38,727 nucleotides of DNA from Steroidobacteraceae bacterium (GCA_018059685.1 JAGOXN010000003.1:1-38727); one strand, 5' to 3'; counted from the stretch's first letter, positions 16,036-26,357 are shown. Notes: generated from the sequence alone by a model not told the origin. Program-made: numbers and translations.

Positions 16036-17832
16036 TCACTCGGCGGCCGGGCCGATACCTGCGGCCCCGCGCGCCGTGATCCAGCGGTCGACGTTCGATT
16101 CGAGCACGTCGAGCGGCACGGCGCCGCTGCCGAGCACCACGTCGTGGAATTCGCGCAGGTCGAACCGCGGTCCCAGCGCTGCGCTCGCCCGGGCCCGGAG
16201 TTCCTTGATCTTGAGCTCGCCGATCTTGTAGGCCAGGGCCTGCCCCGGCCAGGCGATGTAGCGGTCGATCTCGTTCACGATGTCGAGTTCGCTCTTGGCG
16301 GCATTGGCCTTGAAGAACTCGATCGCCTGCTCGCGCGTCCAGCGCTTGTAGTGGATTCCCGTGTCGACCACGAGCCGCACGGCGCGCCACATCTCGTAGG
16401 TCAGCTGTCCGAACTTGTCGTAGGGGTCGGAATACAGGCCCATTTCGTCACCGAGGCTCTCGCTGTAGAGGCCCCAGCCTTCCGTGAACGCGGTCGCCTC
16501 GAGCTGGCGCCGGAACCTCGGCAGCTCGCCGAGTTCCTGTCCGAGCGCGATCTGCAGGTGATGCCCGGGGACGGCCTCGTGCACCGAGAGCACCGGGATC
16601 TCGTAGGTCGGACGCTCCTCTGGCTTGTAGAGGTTGACGTAGTAGTAGCCCGCGCGACGTCCGTCGAGCGACGGTGCCTGATAGTAGGCCGTCGTCGTAT
16701 CCGGTGCGACCTGGTCGGGAATCGGGCGCACGCCGTAGGGCATGCGCGGAAGGCGGCCGAAGTACTGCGGCAGGAGGGGATCGATGCGCTTCGACATCGC
16801 GAGGTACGCCTGCAGGAGCTGCTGCGGATCGCGATAGCGGAACCGCGGGTCGGTGCGCAGGAACCCGAGGAACTCACTGAAGGTCCCCTCGAATCCCACC
16901 TGCGCGATGACCTTTTCCATTTCAGTCCGGATGCGCGCGACTTCGGCGAGCCCGATTTCGTGCACCTGCTCCGCGCCGAGATCGGTCGTCGTGAACCACC
17001 GGACGCGGTTCCGGTACCAGTCTGCGCCGCCCGGCGTGTCCCAGACCCCTACAGTGGCGCGGCTCGCGGGCAGGTATTCCTGCTCGAAGAAAACCTGCAG
17101 GCGCCGGTAGGCCGGCACGACGGTGCTGGCGACGGCGCGCCGGGCCTCGGTCCGCAGGCGTTCCTGCTCGGCAGCCGGTATGCCCGGGGGCATCGTGCGG
17201 AACGGCGCGAAATACGGGCTCCCGTCGACGTCGGTGACCACCTGCTTCGCGATCTGGTCCGGCACGCGCTCCATGATGATGCGCGGCTGGACGAGGCCGC
17301 GACGCTTGCCCTCGCGCATCAGGGCGATGGTCTCGTCCACGTAGCGACCCACGCCTTCGAGCCGTGCGATCCAGTTCTCGAAGTCCCGGACGGTGGCGAA
17401 GGGCAGCAATTCGGCGATCTCGTGTGCGGTCTGCACGCCGCTGCGCTGCGTGACCGGCAGGTACTGCAGGCCCCATGCGTATGCGTCGACGTCGCCCTGG
17501 TACATGCGACGGAACAGCTCGCGGTCCAGCCGGTCGCCGTCCGCCAGGGAATCGGGCGAGATCGCCTCGAGTGTGCGCAGTACCTGCAGGTCCGCCGCGT
17601 GGCTTGCCGCGAGTGCGGTGCTGGACAGGTCCGGCCAGCGATCGTCGAAGCGATGATCGCCGAGGTAACTCGCGCGCAACGGGTTCTCGCGCAGGGCGCG
17701 CTCCCACTCGGCGTCGTAGAGCGCGGACAGTCGTTCGTCGCGCGCAGCCTTGTCCGCTGCCGCGTACACGGGCGACGCCGTGAAGACTGTCAGGACGACC
17801 AGGCTGAGGACTGCCGCGCGCATCGATCGCAT
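16036..17832 (-). CDS. DUF885 family, secreted metallopeptidase-like protein
   Basis: A 598-residue protein with a signal peptide ([19 protein letters not shown], cleavage likely after SPVYA), so periplasmic or outer-membrane associated. After [20 protein letters not shown] it follows the DUF885 pattern. The C-terminal half contains [15 protein letters not shown] near residue 430 and [13 protein letters not shown] near residue 470, giving an HExxxGHH..E layout that suggests a zinc carboxypeptidase-like active site. A second ATG at 17823 would trim three residues. It is first in a probable operon with ispG (23 bases downstream) and diverges from the glycine riboswitch. The substrate is unknown. 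Confidence 0.87.
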   Translation of the reverse strand: MRSMRAAVLSLVVLTVFTASPVYAAADKAARDERLSALYDAEWERALRENPLRASYLGDHRFDDRWPDLSSTALAASHAADLQVLRTLEAISPDSLADGDRLDRELFRRMYQGDVDAYAWGLQYLPVTQRSGVQTAHEIAELLPFATVRDFENWIARLEGVGRYVDETIALMREGKRRGLVQPRIIMERVPDQIAKQVVTDVDGSPYFAPFRTMPPGIPAAEQERLRTEARRAVASTVVPAYRRLQVFFEQEYLPASRATVGVWDTPGGADWYRNRVRWFTTTDLGAEQVHEIGLAEVARIRTEMEKVIAQVGFEGTFSEFLGFLRTDPRFRYRDPQQLLQAYLAMSKRIDPLLPQYFGRLPRMPYGVRPIPDQVAPDTTTAYYQAPSLDGRRAGYYYVNLYKPEERPTYEIPVLSVHEAVPGHHLQIALGQELGELPRFRRQLEATAFTEGWGLYSESLGDEMGLYSDPYDKFGQLTYEMWRAVRLVVDTGIHYKRWTREQAIEFFKANAAKSELDIVNEIDRYIAWPGQALAYKIGELKIKELRARASAALGPRFDLREFHDVVLGSGAVPLDVLESNVDRWITARGAAGIGPAAE

Positions 17833-17930
17833 CCCGGTTGGCGACTGGGCCGAGGATGTTCGGGCCCCCGGCGCCAAATGACAAGGCGGATCGCGCGCCT
17901 GCTGCGCTGGCCGAACCCGAACCGGTCGGT

Positions 17931-17936
17931 TAACAT
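17931..17936 (+). promoter_or_regulatory. Candidate -10 box for the gcv transcript
   Basis: TAACAT lies about 19 bases before the first paired bases of the riboswitch, predicting a start near 17943. The -35 position (TGGCCG, 17908-17913) is weak. The rest of 17833-17930 shows no other feature; it must also hold the divergent DUF885 promoter. Confidence 0.35.
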
Positions 17937-17954
17937 CGTCGGACCCATCGCAAG

Positions 17955-18190
17955 GCCCGTCCGGAGAGAGAGAAAGGGGACATTCCGTATTTCGCTGCCT
18001 GGCGCGACCGTGGCAGCCGGCGAATCCGGAATCTCCCTTTTTTCCGCCGAAGGCGCAACCCGCCCGGAAACGCTCAGGCAAAGGAACGGCGACGCCTGAT
18101 GGGCTCTGGAGAGCGGCCCCCGCGAGGGGCCCACCGAAGGGGTGCGGCGCCGGATCATCGGCACCCGATCTCTCAGGTCACAGGACAGAG
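17955..18190 (+). promoter_or_regulatory. Tandem glycine riboswitch (two aptamers)
   Basis: Two consecutive glycine aptamers precede gcvT. Aptamer I: P1 arm CGTC (17958-17961), GGAGAG (17963-17968), CCGAAGG (18047-18053), CTCAGG (18073-18078), AAAGGAAC, and the closing P1 arm GACG (18091-18094). Aptamer II: P1 arm CTCTG (18104-18108), GGAGAG (18108-18113), a P2 hairpin of about 18 bases (CGGCCCC/GGGGCC), CCGAAGG (18134-18140), CTCAGG (18172-18177) and closing CAGAG (18186-18190). Aptamer I has an unusually long P2: AAAGGG..ATTCCG (17973-17987) pairs with CGGAAT..CCCTTT (18027-18040), then TTCGCTGCC with GGCAGC..CGAA inside. Glycine binding classically turns on gcv genes. Confidence 0.93.
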
Positions 18191-18191
18191 G

Positions 18192-18226
18192 GGCGGCAGG
18201 TCTTCAAGGGCCTGCCGCCTTTTTTT
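18192..18226 (+). terminator. Rho-independent terminator of the riboswitch expression platform
   Basis: A 9-bp GC stem GGCGGCAGG/CCTGCCGCC with a 10-base loop, followed by seven T residues (18220-18226), 32 bases before gcvT. It starts one base after the aptamer II P1 stem. This suggests transcriptional control, but the competing antiterminator pairing is not obvious by eye. Confidence 0.9.
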
Positions 18227-18258
18227 GTCGATGGTTACCGCGAAGCGGTGAAGGACAC

Positions 18259-19350
18259 ATGGGCCTGCGCACACCACTCTACGATACGCATCTGGCGGCC
18301 GGTGCCCGCATGGTGGACTTCGGGGGCTGGGACATGCCGGTCCACTACGGCTCCCAGATCGAGGAGCACCATGGCGTCCGGCGCGACGCGGGCATGTTCG
18401 ACGTATCCCACATGTGCGTCGTCGACCTGCGGGGTCCGCGCGTCACGGAATTCCTGCGCCGACTGCTCGCCAACGACGTCGCCAAGCTGACCCAGGCCGG
18501 CAAGGCGCTCTACACGTGCATGCTGCGTGAACACGGCGGCATCATCGACGACCTGATCGTCTATTACATGGACGGCCAGTGGTTCCGCGCCGTCGTAAAT
18601 GCCGGAACCCGCGAGAAAGATCTCGAATGGTTCCGCACGCATGCCGGAGGCTATGAGGTCTCGGTCGAGCCGCGCCTCGACCTGGCCATGATCGCCGTGC
18701 AGGGACCGAACGCCCGCCAGAAGGCCGCGGCGGCGCTCGACCCGGCGCTCGCATCGAGCGCACTCGACCTCGGGCCTTTCTTCGGCACCGCCGGCGACCG
18801 CTGGTTCGTCGCGCGCACCGGGTACACGGGCGAGGACGGCTGGGAAATCATGTTGCCCGCCGACGAGGCCGCCGCTTTCTGGGGCCGGCTGCAACACCAG
18901 GGTGTCATGCCCTGCGGCCTCGGGGCCCGGGACACGCTGCGCCTCGAAGCCGGCATGAATCTCTATGGCACGGACATGGACGAGAGCACTTCGCCGCTCG
19001 TCAGCGGCCTCGGCTGGACCATTGCCTGGGAGCCGCGCGACCGTGATTTCATAGGTCGCGAGGCCCTCACGGCGCAGAAGGCGCAGGGCGTCCCGTCGAA
19101 GCAGGTCGGTCTCCTGCTCGCCGACCGCGGCGTGCTGCGTTCCCACCAGAAGGTCATCGTCACCTCGGTCGGCGAAGGAGAGGTCACGAGCGGCACGTTC
19201 TCCCCGACACTCGAGCGCTCGATCGGCCTCGCACGCGTGCCCGCGCAGACCTCCGACCGGTGCGAGGTCGAGATCAGGGGCCGTTTGCTCGCGGCATCGG
19301 TCGTGCGGCCGCCGTTCGTCCGGCACGGCAAGGCCGCCATCCCACTCTAG
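18259..19350 (+). CDS. gcvT: Glycine cleavage system aminomethyltransferase (T-protein)
   Basis: A 363-residue enzyme that transfers the methylene group from aminomethyl-lipoyl H-protein to tetrahydrofolate, releasing ammonia. The N-terminus [25 protein letters not shown] is recognised by [25 protein letters not shown] follows near residue 53, [12 protein letters not shown] near residue 190 and [20 protein letters not shown] near residue 220 (folate site). The ATG at 18259 follows AAGGA at a short spacing. It is first in gcvT-gcvH-gcvPA-gcvPB under the glycine riboswitch. Confidence 0.96.
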   Translation: MGLRTPLYDTHLAAGARMVDFGGWDMPVHYGSQIEEHHGVRRDAGMFDVSHMCVVDLRGPRVTEFLRRLLANDVAKLTQAGKALYTCMLREHGGIIDDLIVYYMDGQWFRAVVNAGTREKDLEWFRTHAGGYEVSVEPRLDLAMIAVQGPNARQKAAAALDPALASSALDLGPFFGTAGDRWFVARTGYTGEDGWEIMLPADEAAAFWGRLQHQGVMPCGLGARDTLRLEAGMNLYGTDMDESTSPLVSGLGWTIAWEPRDRDFIGREALTAQKAQGVPSKQVGLLLADRGVLRSHQKVIVTSVGEGEVTSGTFSPTLERSIGLARVPAQTSDRCEVEIRGRLLAASVVRPPFVRHGKAAIPL

Positions 19351-19370
19351 GATTCATCGCGGAGGACACC

Positions 19371-19766
19371 ATGAGCAAGATTCCCGCCGACCTGCGCTTT
19401 CTCAAGTCCCACGAGTGGGCGCGCCTCGAGGCCGACGGTACGGTCACCGTGGGCATCTCCGATCACGCGCAGCAGGCGCTGGGTGACCTCGTGTTCGCCG
19501 AGGTGCCGGAGGCGGGTCGACGCGTCGCGGCCGGCGAAGCCTGCGCCGTCGTCGAGTCGGTGAAAGCGGCCTCGGACGTCTACAGTCCCGTGAGCGGCGA
19601 AGTGATCGCCAGCAACGCGGACCTGGGCGGCCAGCCGGAACTCATCAACCAGGATCCCTATGGCGCGGGCTGGCTCATGCGTGTCCGTCCCGACGACAAG
19701 GCCCAGTTTGGCGCATTGCTCGACGCCAGGACCTACGAGGCGGCGCTCGCGGCGGAAACCCACTGA
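19371..19766 (+). CDS. gcvH: Glycine cleavage system H-protein
   Basis: A 131-residue lipoyl carrier shuttling the aminomethyl group between P- and T-proteins. The lipoylation site is K65 in VVESVKAASDVYSP, equivalent to K64 of the mature E. coli protein. N-terminal LRFLKSHEWARLEADGTVTV and C-terminal GAGWLMRVRPDD are typical. ATG at 19371 is preceded by GGAGG five bases upstream; 20 bases separate it from gcvT. Confidence 0.97.
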   Translation: MSKIPADLRFLKSHEWARLEADGTVTVGISDHAQQALGDLVFAEVPEAGRRVAAGEACAVVESVKAASDVYSPVSGEVIASNADLGGQPELINQDPYGAGWLMRVRPDDKAQFGALLDARTYEAALAAETH

Positions 19767-19781
19767 CCGTCACGGTGCACC

Positions 19782-21155
19782 ATGCCCTTCATTCCTCACA
19801 CGGCCGACGATGTCCGCAACATGCTCGCCGCCGTCGGTGCGCGGGGCGTCGACGCGCTGTTCGACGAGATTCCGGCCGAGTTGCGCTCGCGTGCCCTCGA
19901 CGGCATTCCGCCGGCGCTCACCGAAATGCAGGTCGGGCGCCTGATGTCGGAACGCGCGGCCCGCGACGGCCGGCACCTGAACTTCATCGGCGCCGGCGCC
20001 TACGAGCATCACGTGCCGGCCGCGGTGTGGGCCATCGTCACGCGCGGCGAGTTCTACAGCGCCTACACGCCGTACCAGGCGGAGGCGAGCCAGGGCACGC
20101 TGCAACTGCTGTACGAATACCAGTCGATGATGGCGAGCCTGACGGGCATGGATGCGTCGAATGCGTCGCTCTACGATGGAGCGACCGCACTCGCCGAGGC
20201 CTGCCTCATGGCGGTGCGCGCGCATCGCAGGTCCAGGTCCGCGCGCATCCTGCTGCCGGCCGCGCTCAACCCGACCTACCGCGAGGTGCTGCGCGCCATC
20301 GCCGGCAACCAGAACCTCGCCTTCGATCAGCTGCCCTACGACCCGAAGGGTGGACACACGACGACCGCGAGCCTCGAGAAGTACCGCGGCGAGGACATCA
20401 CGGCGCTCGTCATCCAGCAGCCGAACTTCTTCGGCACGCTGGAGGACGTCGCGGCCCTCACCGACTGGGCCCACGCCGCCGGCATGCTCGTCATCGCGGT
20501 GGTCAATCCGGTGTCGCTCGCCGTGCTCGAGGCGCCTGGCGCCTGGGGTGCCAGGGGTGCGGACATCGTCTGCGGTGAAGGGCAGCCGCTCGGCGTGCCG
20601 CTCTCGTCCGGCGGCCCATACTTCGGCTTCATGACGACGCGCATGGAGCACATCCGCCAGATGCCGGGGCGCATCGTCGGCCGTACCGTCGACATGGACG
20701 GTCGCGTCGGGTTCACGCTCACGTTGCAGGCTCGCGAGCAGCACATCCGCCGCAGCAAGGCGACGTCGAACATCTGCACCAACCAGGGTCTGCTGGTCGC
20801 GGCGGCGACGATCTACATGTCGCTCGTCGGCCCGCACGGCCTCGCCCAGGTGGCCGCAACGTGCATGGAACGTACCGTGCAGCTCGTGGAGGCGCTCACC
20901 CGCGTGCCGGGCGTGCGGCTCGCGTTCGACCGGCCGCGATTCCACGAGGCGGTGCTGCTGCTCGACCGGCCGGTCGCCGGGGTCCTCGAGGCGCTGGCCG
21001 CACGCGGCATCGTCGGAGGCTGCGACGTGTCGGCGCGCCATCCGTCGCTCGGTCACGCGTTGCTGGTCTGCGCCACCGAGACCCGCACGCCGGACGACAT
21101 CGACGCATACGCGCGCGCCCTCGGCGAGGTCATGACCGGCGCGGCCGCGGCCTGA
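19782..21155 (+). CDS. gcvPA: Glycine dehydrogenase (decarboxylating) subunit 1
   Basis: A 457-residue alpha subunit of the split P-protein, which decarboxylates glycine with PLP. It begins [19 protein letters not shown], and has [15 protein letters not shown] near residue 66, [20 protein letters not shown] near residue 95 and [13 protein letters not shown] near residue 127, all characteristic of GcvPA. It lacks the PLP lysine, which is in gcvPB. Most enterobacteria have a single gcvP of about 950 residues, so the two-gene form is a lineage marker. Fifteen bases follow gcvH, 17 precede gcvPB. Confidence 0.95.
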   Translation: MPFIPHTADDVRNMLAAVGARGVDALFDEIPAELRSRALDGIPPALTEMQVGRLMSERAARDGRHLNFIGAGAYEHHVPAAVWAIVTRGEFYSAYTPYQAEASQGTLQLLYEYQSMMASLTGMDASNASLYDGATALAEACLMAVRAHRRSRSARILLPAALNPTYREVLRAIAGNQNLAFDQLPYDPKGGHTTTASLEKYRGEDITALVIQQPNFFGTLEDVAALTDWAHAAGMLVIAVVNPVSLAVLEAPGAWGARGADIVCGEGQPLGVPLSSGGPYFGFMTTRMEHIRQMPGRIVGRTVDMDGRVGFTLTLQAREQHIRRSKATSNICTNQGLLVAAATIYMSLVGPHGLAQVAATCMERTVQLVEALTRVPGVRLAFDRPRFHEAVLLLDRPVAGVLEALAARGIVGGCDVSARHPSLGHALLVCATETRTPDDIDAYARALGEVMTGAAAA

Positions 21156-21172
21156 GATCCGGGAGCACGACC

Positions 21173-22627
21173 ATGCGCGAACCGCTGATTTTCGAGCATT
21201 CCCGGCCCGGCCGCAGCGCCGAGGCCCAGTACCCGTCCGGGCAGGCATCGGCCAGCGTTCCCGAGGCGCTGCGCCGCAGGCGCGCGCCGCTGCTGCCGGA
21301 AGTCTCCGAGCTCCAGGCGGTGCGGCATTTCACCCGGCTGTCGCAGCTCAACTTCTCCATCGACACGCACTTCTACCCGCTCGGGTCGTGCACGATGAAA
21401 TACAACCCGCGGGCCTGTAACCAGTTCGCGATGCTGCCGGAGTTCCTCGGCCGGCACCCGCTCGCCCCCGACTCGACCGGGCAGGGCATCCTGCAGTGCC
21501 TGTTCGAGCTGCAGGAACTGCTGCAGGAAGTGACCGGCATGCGCGGTGTTTCGCTCACGCCGATGGCGGGTGCGCAGGGCGAGTATGCGGGCGTCGCCAT
21601 GATGCGCGCCTACCATCGCTCGCGGAACGACCACGCGCGCACGGAGATCATCGTTCCCGACGCGGCGCATGGCACGAACCCGGCCACTGCGACGATGTGC
21701 GGCTGCACGGTGCGTGAGATCGCCTCGCTGCCGGATGGCGACATCGACGTAGACGCGCTGCGCGCCGCCGTCGGGCCGCAGACCGCGGGCATCATGCTCA
21801 CCAACCCCTCGACGCTCGGCGTGTTCGAGCGGCGCATCCGCGAGGTGGCGGGCATCGTCCACGAGGCGGGCGGACTGCTCTATTACGACGGCGCGAACCT
21901 GAACGCGATCCTCGGCAAGGTGCGGCCGGGCGACATGGGTTTCGACGTCATCCACATGAACCTGCACAAGACCTTCTCCACGCCGCACGGTGGCGGCGGG
22001 CCGGGTTCCGGCGCGGTGGGCGTCAGCGAGCGGCTGCTGCCGTTCCTGCCGATCCCGGTCGTGGGCCGCGACGGCGATCGCCATCGCTGGCTCGACGAGC
22101 GCGACCTGCCACAGACGATCGGGCGCCTCTCGGCCTTCATGGGCAACACCGGCGTCCTGCTGCGCGCCTACGTCTACATGCGCATGCTCGGTCGCGAAGG
22201 CATGCACCGCGTGTCGGAGTTCGCCACCCTGAACGCGAATTACCTGATGGTGCGGCTCGCGGCCGCGGGCTTCGAACTCGCCTACCCCGGGCGGCGCGCG
22301 GGCCACGAGTTCATCGTCACGCTCAGGCGCGAGGCCCGTGACTTCGGCACCACGGCGATGGATTTCGCCAAGCGCCTGCTCGATTTCGGCTTCCACGCGC
22401 CGACGACGTACTTCCCGCTGCTCGTGCCCGAGTGCCTGCTCATCGAGCCCACCGAGACCGAGACGAAGGAGGAGCTCGATGCGTTCGTGGACGCGATGAT
22501 CGCGATCCGCGAGGAGGCACAATCGGAACCGGCACGGCTCAAGGGTGCGCCGTACTCGCTGCCGGTGCGCCGGCTCGACGACGTGCGCGCCGCGAAGCAG
22601 CTCGACATCGCCTGGAAGCCCGCGTGA
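21173..22627 (+). CDS. gcvPB: Glycine dehydrogenase (decarboxylating) subunit 2
   Basis: A 484-residue beta subunit of the split P-protein. It has [14 protein letters not shown] near residue 66, [15 protein letters not shown] near residue 164 and the PLP-binding K266 in [18 protein letters not shown]. The C-terminus ([17 protein letters not shown]) is typical. Start is ATG at 21173, preceded by GGGAG. Its stop overlaps the next gene's GTG (GTGA, 22624-22627), coupling it to the PfkB kinase. Confidence 0.96.
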   Translation: MREPLIFEHSRPGRSAEAQYPSGQASASVPEALRRRRAPLLPEVSELQAVRHFTRLSQLNFSIDTHFYPLGSCTMKYNPRACNQFAMLPEFLGRHPLAPDSTGQGILQCLFELQELLQEVTGMRGVSLTPMAGAQGEYAGVAMMRAYHRSRNDHARTEIIVPDAAHGTNPATATMCGCTVREIASLPDGDIDVDALRAAVGPQTAGIMLTNPSTLGVFERRIREVAGIVHEAGGLLYYDGANLNAILGKVRPGDMGFDVIHMNLHKTFSTPHGGGGPGSGAVGVSERLLPFLPIPVVGRDGDRHRWLDERDLPQTIGRLSAFMGNTGVLLRAYVYMRMLGREGMHRVSEFATLNANYLMVRLAAAGFELAYPGRRAGHEFIVTLRREARDFGTTAMDFAKRLLDFGFHAPTTYFPLLVPECLLIEPTETETKEELDAFVDAMIAIREEAQSEPARLKGAPYSLPVRRLDDVRAAKQLDIAWKPA

Positions 22628-23556
22628 CGGCGCTCATCTGCGGTTCCGTCGCGTTCGACACCGTCATGGTGTTCCCGGGCCGCTTCCGGGACCACATCCT
22701 CCCGGATCGCATCCACCTGCTGAACGTGTCGTTCCTGGTTCCGAGCATGCGCCGGGACTTCGGTGGCTGCGCGGGGAACATCGCCTACAACCTTGGCCTG
22801 CTCGGCGGCGCGGGCGCGCCCATGGCCACCGTCGGGCACGACATCGGGCCGTACGAGCAGTGGCTGCGCGACTGCGCCGTCGACCTCGCACACGTGCGCG
22901 TCATCGACGACGAGTACACGGCGCAGGCCTTCATCACGACGGACCTCGACGACAACCAGATCACCGCGTTCCATCCCGGCGCGATGAACCATGCGCACGT
23001 GAACCGCGTGCCCGAGCACGCGGGCATCACGCTCGGCGTCGTGGCGCCGGACGGTCGCGATGGCATGCTGCAGCATGCGGCGCAGTTCGCCGCGGCGGGC
23101 ATCCCGATGCTCTTCGACCCCGGGCAGGGTCTGCCGATGTTCGACGGCGCCGAACTGCGTGACTTCATCGGCCAGGCGACATGGGTCGCCGTGAACGACT
23201 ACGAAGGCCAGTTGCTCGCCGAGCGCACCGGCTGGTCGCACCGGGAAATTGCCGGCCGCGTCCGCGCGCTCATCATCACGAAGGGCGCGGCGGGCAGCGT
23301 GGTCCACGCGGATGGACGCGAGATCGCGATTCCTGCGGCGCGGCCCGAAGCCGTGGTCGACCCGACCGGTTGCGGCGACGCCTATCGCGCCGGCCTCATC
23401 TACGGCCTCGCGAACGGGCTCGACTGGGAGACGACCGGCCGGGTCGCCTCGCTCATGGGCGCCATCAAGATCGCCCACTCCGGCACGCAGCACCACGGCT
23501 TCACCATGGGCGAGTTCCGGGACCGGTTCCGCGCGGCGTTCGGGCACGCACTTTGA
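22624..23556 (+). CDS. PfkB-family (ribokinase/adenosine kinase-type) sugar or nucleoside kinase
   Basis: A 310-residue cytosolic kinase. PfkB signature 1 is [17 protein letters not shown] near residue 40 and signature 2 is [17 protein letters not shown], with catalytic base D252. ITKGAAGSV near residue 220 is the usual nucleotide-side strand. The early segment [30 protein letters not shown] is typical of a proteobacterial subgroup with uncertain substrate; adenosine/nucleoside or a sugar are the options. GTG start at 22624 overlaps gcvPB and its stop overlaps the next gene (TTGA), so it is tied to the riboswitch transcript. Confidence 0.88.
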   Translation: MTALICGSVAFDTVMVFPGRFRDHILPDRIHLLNVSFLVPSMRRDFGGCAGNIAYNLGLLGGAGAPMATVGHDIGPYEQWLRDCAVDLAHVRVIDDEYTAQAFITTDLDDNQITAFHPGAMNHAHVNRVPEHAGITLGVVAPDGRDGMLQHAAQFAAAGIPMLFDPGQGLPMFDGAELRDFIGQATWVAVNDYEGQLLAERTGWSHREIAGRVRALIITKGAAGSVVHADGREIAIPAARPEAVVDPTGCGDAYRAGLIYGLANGLDWETTGRVASLMGAIKIAHSGTQHHGFTMGEFRDRFRAAFGHAL

Positions 23557-26357
23557 GCCGCGGGCGCACCCTGGCGCGCGCAGGTGCGTCGGCCGCGGCA
23601 CTGCTGCTGGCGCTGCCCGCGGCGGCCGGGAACCCGGCCTGGGATCGGACCCTGTCGCGGGTCGCGCCATCCGTCGTCACGATCGAGATCGACCAGACCC
23701 GAGCCTTCGACACCGAGTGGAATCAGTCGAGCCAGGCCACCGGATTCGTCGTCGATGCGGAGCGCGGCCTGATCCTCACCAATCGCCACGTCGTGACCCC
23801 GGGACCCGTGGTCGCGACAGCGGTCTTCCAGAACCGCGAAGAGGTTGAGCTCGAGGCAGTCTACCGTGACCCGGTGCACGACTTCGGCGTCTATCGCTAC
23901 GACCCGGCGCGGCTTCGATACATCCAGCCGGCTGCGCTGCCGCTCGCACCGGAAGGCGCACGCATCGGGACGGAGATCCGGGTGGTCGGCAACGACGCGG
24001 GCGAGCAGCTCTCGATCCTTGCCGGAACGCTGGCACGCCTCGACCGCGAGGCGCCGGACTACGGCGTCGGCAAGTACAACGATTTCAACACCTTCTATAT
24101 CCAGGCGGCGTCGGGCACTTCCGGCGGATCGTCCGGGTCCCCCGTCATCGACATCGATGGCCGGGTCGTCGCGCTGAACGCAGGCGGCAGCACGGGTGCG
24201 GCCGCCAGTTTCTACCTGCCACTCGATCGCGTGGTGAGGGCGCTCGACCTGATCCGCCAAGGCCGGCCGATTGCGCGCGGGACGCTGCAGACCGTCTTCG
24301 GCTACACCCCGTACGACGAACTCGAGCGGCTCGGCCTGCGGCCGGAGACGCAGGCCCGGGCGCGTCGCGCGGCACCCGACCTCACGGGCATGCTGGTCGT
24401 ACGCGAGGTCCAGCCGGGCTCCCAGGCCGAGGGCAAGCTGCAGCCGGGGGACATTCTCGTCCGAGTGAATGGCGAGCTCGTCACGACGTTCACGCCGCTC
24501 GAGCAGGTACTCGACGACTCGGTCGGCAGGCAGGTGACCGTACAGGTCGAGCGGGGCGGGGAGCTCATCGAGCAGCGCCTCGAGGTGCAGGACCTGCACG
24601 CCATCACGCCGGCCGAGTATCTCGAGTTCGGCGATGCCGTCGTGCACGGCCTGTCCTACCAGATGGCACGGCACTTCAATGCGCCGGTGCAGGGAGTCTT
24701 CGTCGCCAATCCGGGCTATGCACTCGGCGCGGCCGGCATTCCACGCGGGGCCCTCATCACCGCGGTCGCAGGCAAGCCGGTGGCGACCCTCGAGGACTTC
24801 GCGCTCGCAGTCGCGAGCCTCCCCGACGGCGGCAAGGCGCCGCTGCGCTACACGACGCTGGACGACCCCACGGGCACGCAGACGCGCGTCATGCGCATGG
24901 ACCGGCGCTGGTTCCCGGCGCGCCGGTGCCGCCGCGACGATGCGACCGGCTACTGGCCGTGCAGGGACCTCGACGACGGCCCGGCGGCGGCGCCACCGAT
25001 TGCGGCGACCACCAGCTTCGTCGCGAGTGGCGACAGGCTCGCCGATCGTCTCGCGCCTTCGCTGGTGCTCGTGAACTTCGACATGCCGTTCTCGGTGGAG
25101 GGCGTCACCGAGCGTAACTATCACGGCACCGGCCTCATCGTCGATCGTGACGCCGGGCTCGTCGCCGTGGATCGCAACACCGTGCCCGTGGCGGTGGGCG
25201 ACGTGCGCCTCACCTTCGCCGGTTCCGTCGAAGTGCGGGGGCGCGTCGAGTACGTCCACCCCACGCACAACGTGGCGATCCTGTCGTTCGATCCGGCGCT
25301 GCTTGGCGCGACGCCGATCCGCGGCGCGGGTTTCGATACGACCGGGCTCGAGCCGGGCGAGGCCGTGACCGTGGTCGGGCTCGGCAGCGACTCGCGCGTC
25401 CGCTCGCTCGCGACCAAGGTCGCCTCGGTCGACGACGTGAGCTTCCCGCTGTCGCGCACGCTGCAGTTCCGCGAAGCGAACCTGGAGGTCGCGAGCCTCG
25501 TCAACCCGCCGACCGACTTCGACGGCGTGATCGTGGGCAGTGACGGCCGGGTACGCGCGATGTGGTCGAGTTTCGCGACGGAGAGCGGCCGGGACGTCGT
25601 GCAGATCAACCGCGGGCTGCCGATCGAGATCGTCACCGAGGCGGTCGACGCACTGCGCGCGGGTCGCCCGTTGTACTCGCTCGAGGCCGAGTTCGAAGCG
25701 GTGCCGGTCTCGGTTGCCCGCAAGCTCGGCCTGACGGACGAGTGGGTGCGCAGGATCGAGGCGCACGATGGACCGCACCGGCAGGTGCTGAGCGTCGCGC
25801 GGGTGGTGGCCGGATCGCCGGCGGCGGAATCGCTGCGGGAGGGGGACCTGCTCCTCGCCGTCGACGGCAAGGTCGTGAACCGCTTCCGCGAGGTCGAGCG
25901 CGCAATGCGCGCGGAAGCCGTCGACGTGACCATCCTGCGCGACGGGCGGGAGGAGGTGCTGCGGATCGCGACGGCCAGGCTCGGCGGCCACGACATCGAC
26001 CGGTTGCTCCTCTGGGCGGGCGCGGTCCTGCACGCGCCGCATCGCGCCATGGCGGCGCAGCGTGGCATTCCGCCCGAGGGCGTGTTCGTGGCGTACTTCG
26101 CCTATGGTTCTCCTGCGACGCGCTACGAACTGTTCGCCGGCCGCCGCATCGTCGAGGTCGACGGGCGGGCCACGCCCGACCTCGACGCGTTCATTGCCAC
26201 CGTGCGCGGGCGCGCCGATCGTTCGTCGGTACGGCTCAAGACCATCACCTGGAACGGCTCCGTCGAAGTGATCACGCTCAAGCTCGATGAGCACTACTGG
26301 CCGGCCTACGAACTCGTGCGTGGTCCGGCAGGGTGGCAGCGCCGCCCCATCGACTGA
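23553..26357 (+). CDS. Tandem HtrA/Deg protease with one active and one degenerate protease unit, plus PDZ domains (Nma111/Deg7-like)
   Basis: A 934-residue exported protein. TTG at 23553 overlaps the kinase stop (TTGA) and opens on a signal peptide (GASAAALLLALPAAAG). Protease domain 1 (residues 30-240) has the full triad: H79 in LTNRHVV, D110 in VHDFGVYR and S194 in TSGGSSGSPVI, a loop typical of Nma111. One or two PDZ domains follow (about 270-460; GSQAEGKLQPGDILVRVNGE). A second trypsin-like unit (about 490-740) lacks the triad: the His site reads DRNTVP, the Asp site THNVAIL, the Ser site VGSDGRV. C-terminal PDZ-like repeats (AGSPAAESLREGDLLLAVDG) complete it. Likely a periplasmic quality-control protease; substrates unknown. 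Confidence 0.85.
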   Translation: MSRGRTLARAGASAAALLLALPAAAGNPAWDRTLSRVAPSVVTIEIDQTRAFDTEWNQSSQATGFVVDAERGLILTNRHVVTPGPVVATAVFQNREEVELEAVYRDPVHDFGVYRYDPARLRYIQPAALPLAPEGARIGTEIRVVGNDAGEQLSILAGTLARLDREAPDYGVGKYNDFNTFYIQAASGTSGGSSGSPVIDIDGRVVALNAGGSTGAAASFYLPLDRVVRALDLIRQGRPIARGTLQTVFGYTPYDELERLGLRPETQARARRAAPDLTGMLVVREVQPGSQAEGKLQPGDILVRVNGELVTTFTPLEQVLDDSVGRQVTVQVERGGELIEQRLEVQDLHAITPAEYLEFGDAVVHGLSYQMARHFNAPVQGVFVANPGYALGAAGIPRGALITAVAGKPVATLEDFALAVASLPDGGKAPLRYTTLDDPTGTQTRVMRMDRRWFPARRCRRDDATGYWPCRDLDDGPAAAPPIAATTSFVASGDRLADRLAPSLVLVNFDMPFSVEGVTERNYHGTGLIVDRDAGLVAVDRNTVPVAVGDVRLTFAGSVEVRGRVEYVHPTHNVAILSFDPALLGATPIRGAGFDTTGLEPGEAVTVVGLGSDSRVRSLATKVASVDDVSFPLSRTLQFREANLEVASLVNPPTDFDGVIVGSDGRVRAMWSSFATESGRDVVQINRGLPIEIVTEAVDALRAGRPLYSLEAEFEAVPVSVARKLGLTDEWVRRIEAHDGPHRQVLSVARVVAGSPAAESLREGDLLLAVDGKVVNRFREVERAMRAEAVDVTILRDGREEVLRIATARLGGHDIDRLLLWAGAVLHAPHRAMAAQRGIPPEGVFVAYFAYGSPATRYELFAGRRIVEVDGRATPDLDAFIATVRGRADRSSVRLKTITWNGSVEVITLKLDEHYWPAYELVRGPAGWQRRPID

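Noticed and set aside
16013-16390. IspG extended upstream by more than 120 residues
   Set aside because: This part overlaps the DUF885 coding region in another frame and is Arg/Ala/Gly-rich; the IspG family N-terminus starts at 16012.
23181-23552. HtrA-like gene starting about 124 codons earlier, inside the kinase gene
   Set aside because: The upstream part is an Arg/His-rich out-of-frame reading of the PfkB gene; the signal peptide begins right after the TTG at 23553.
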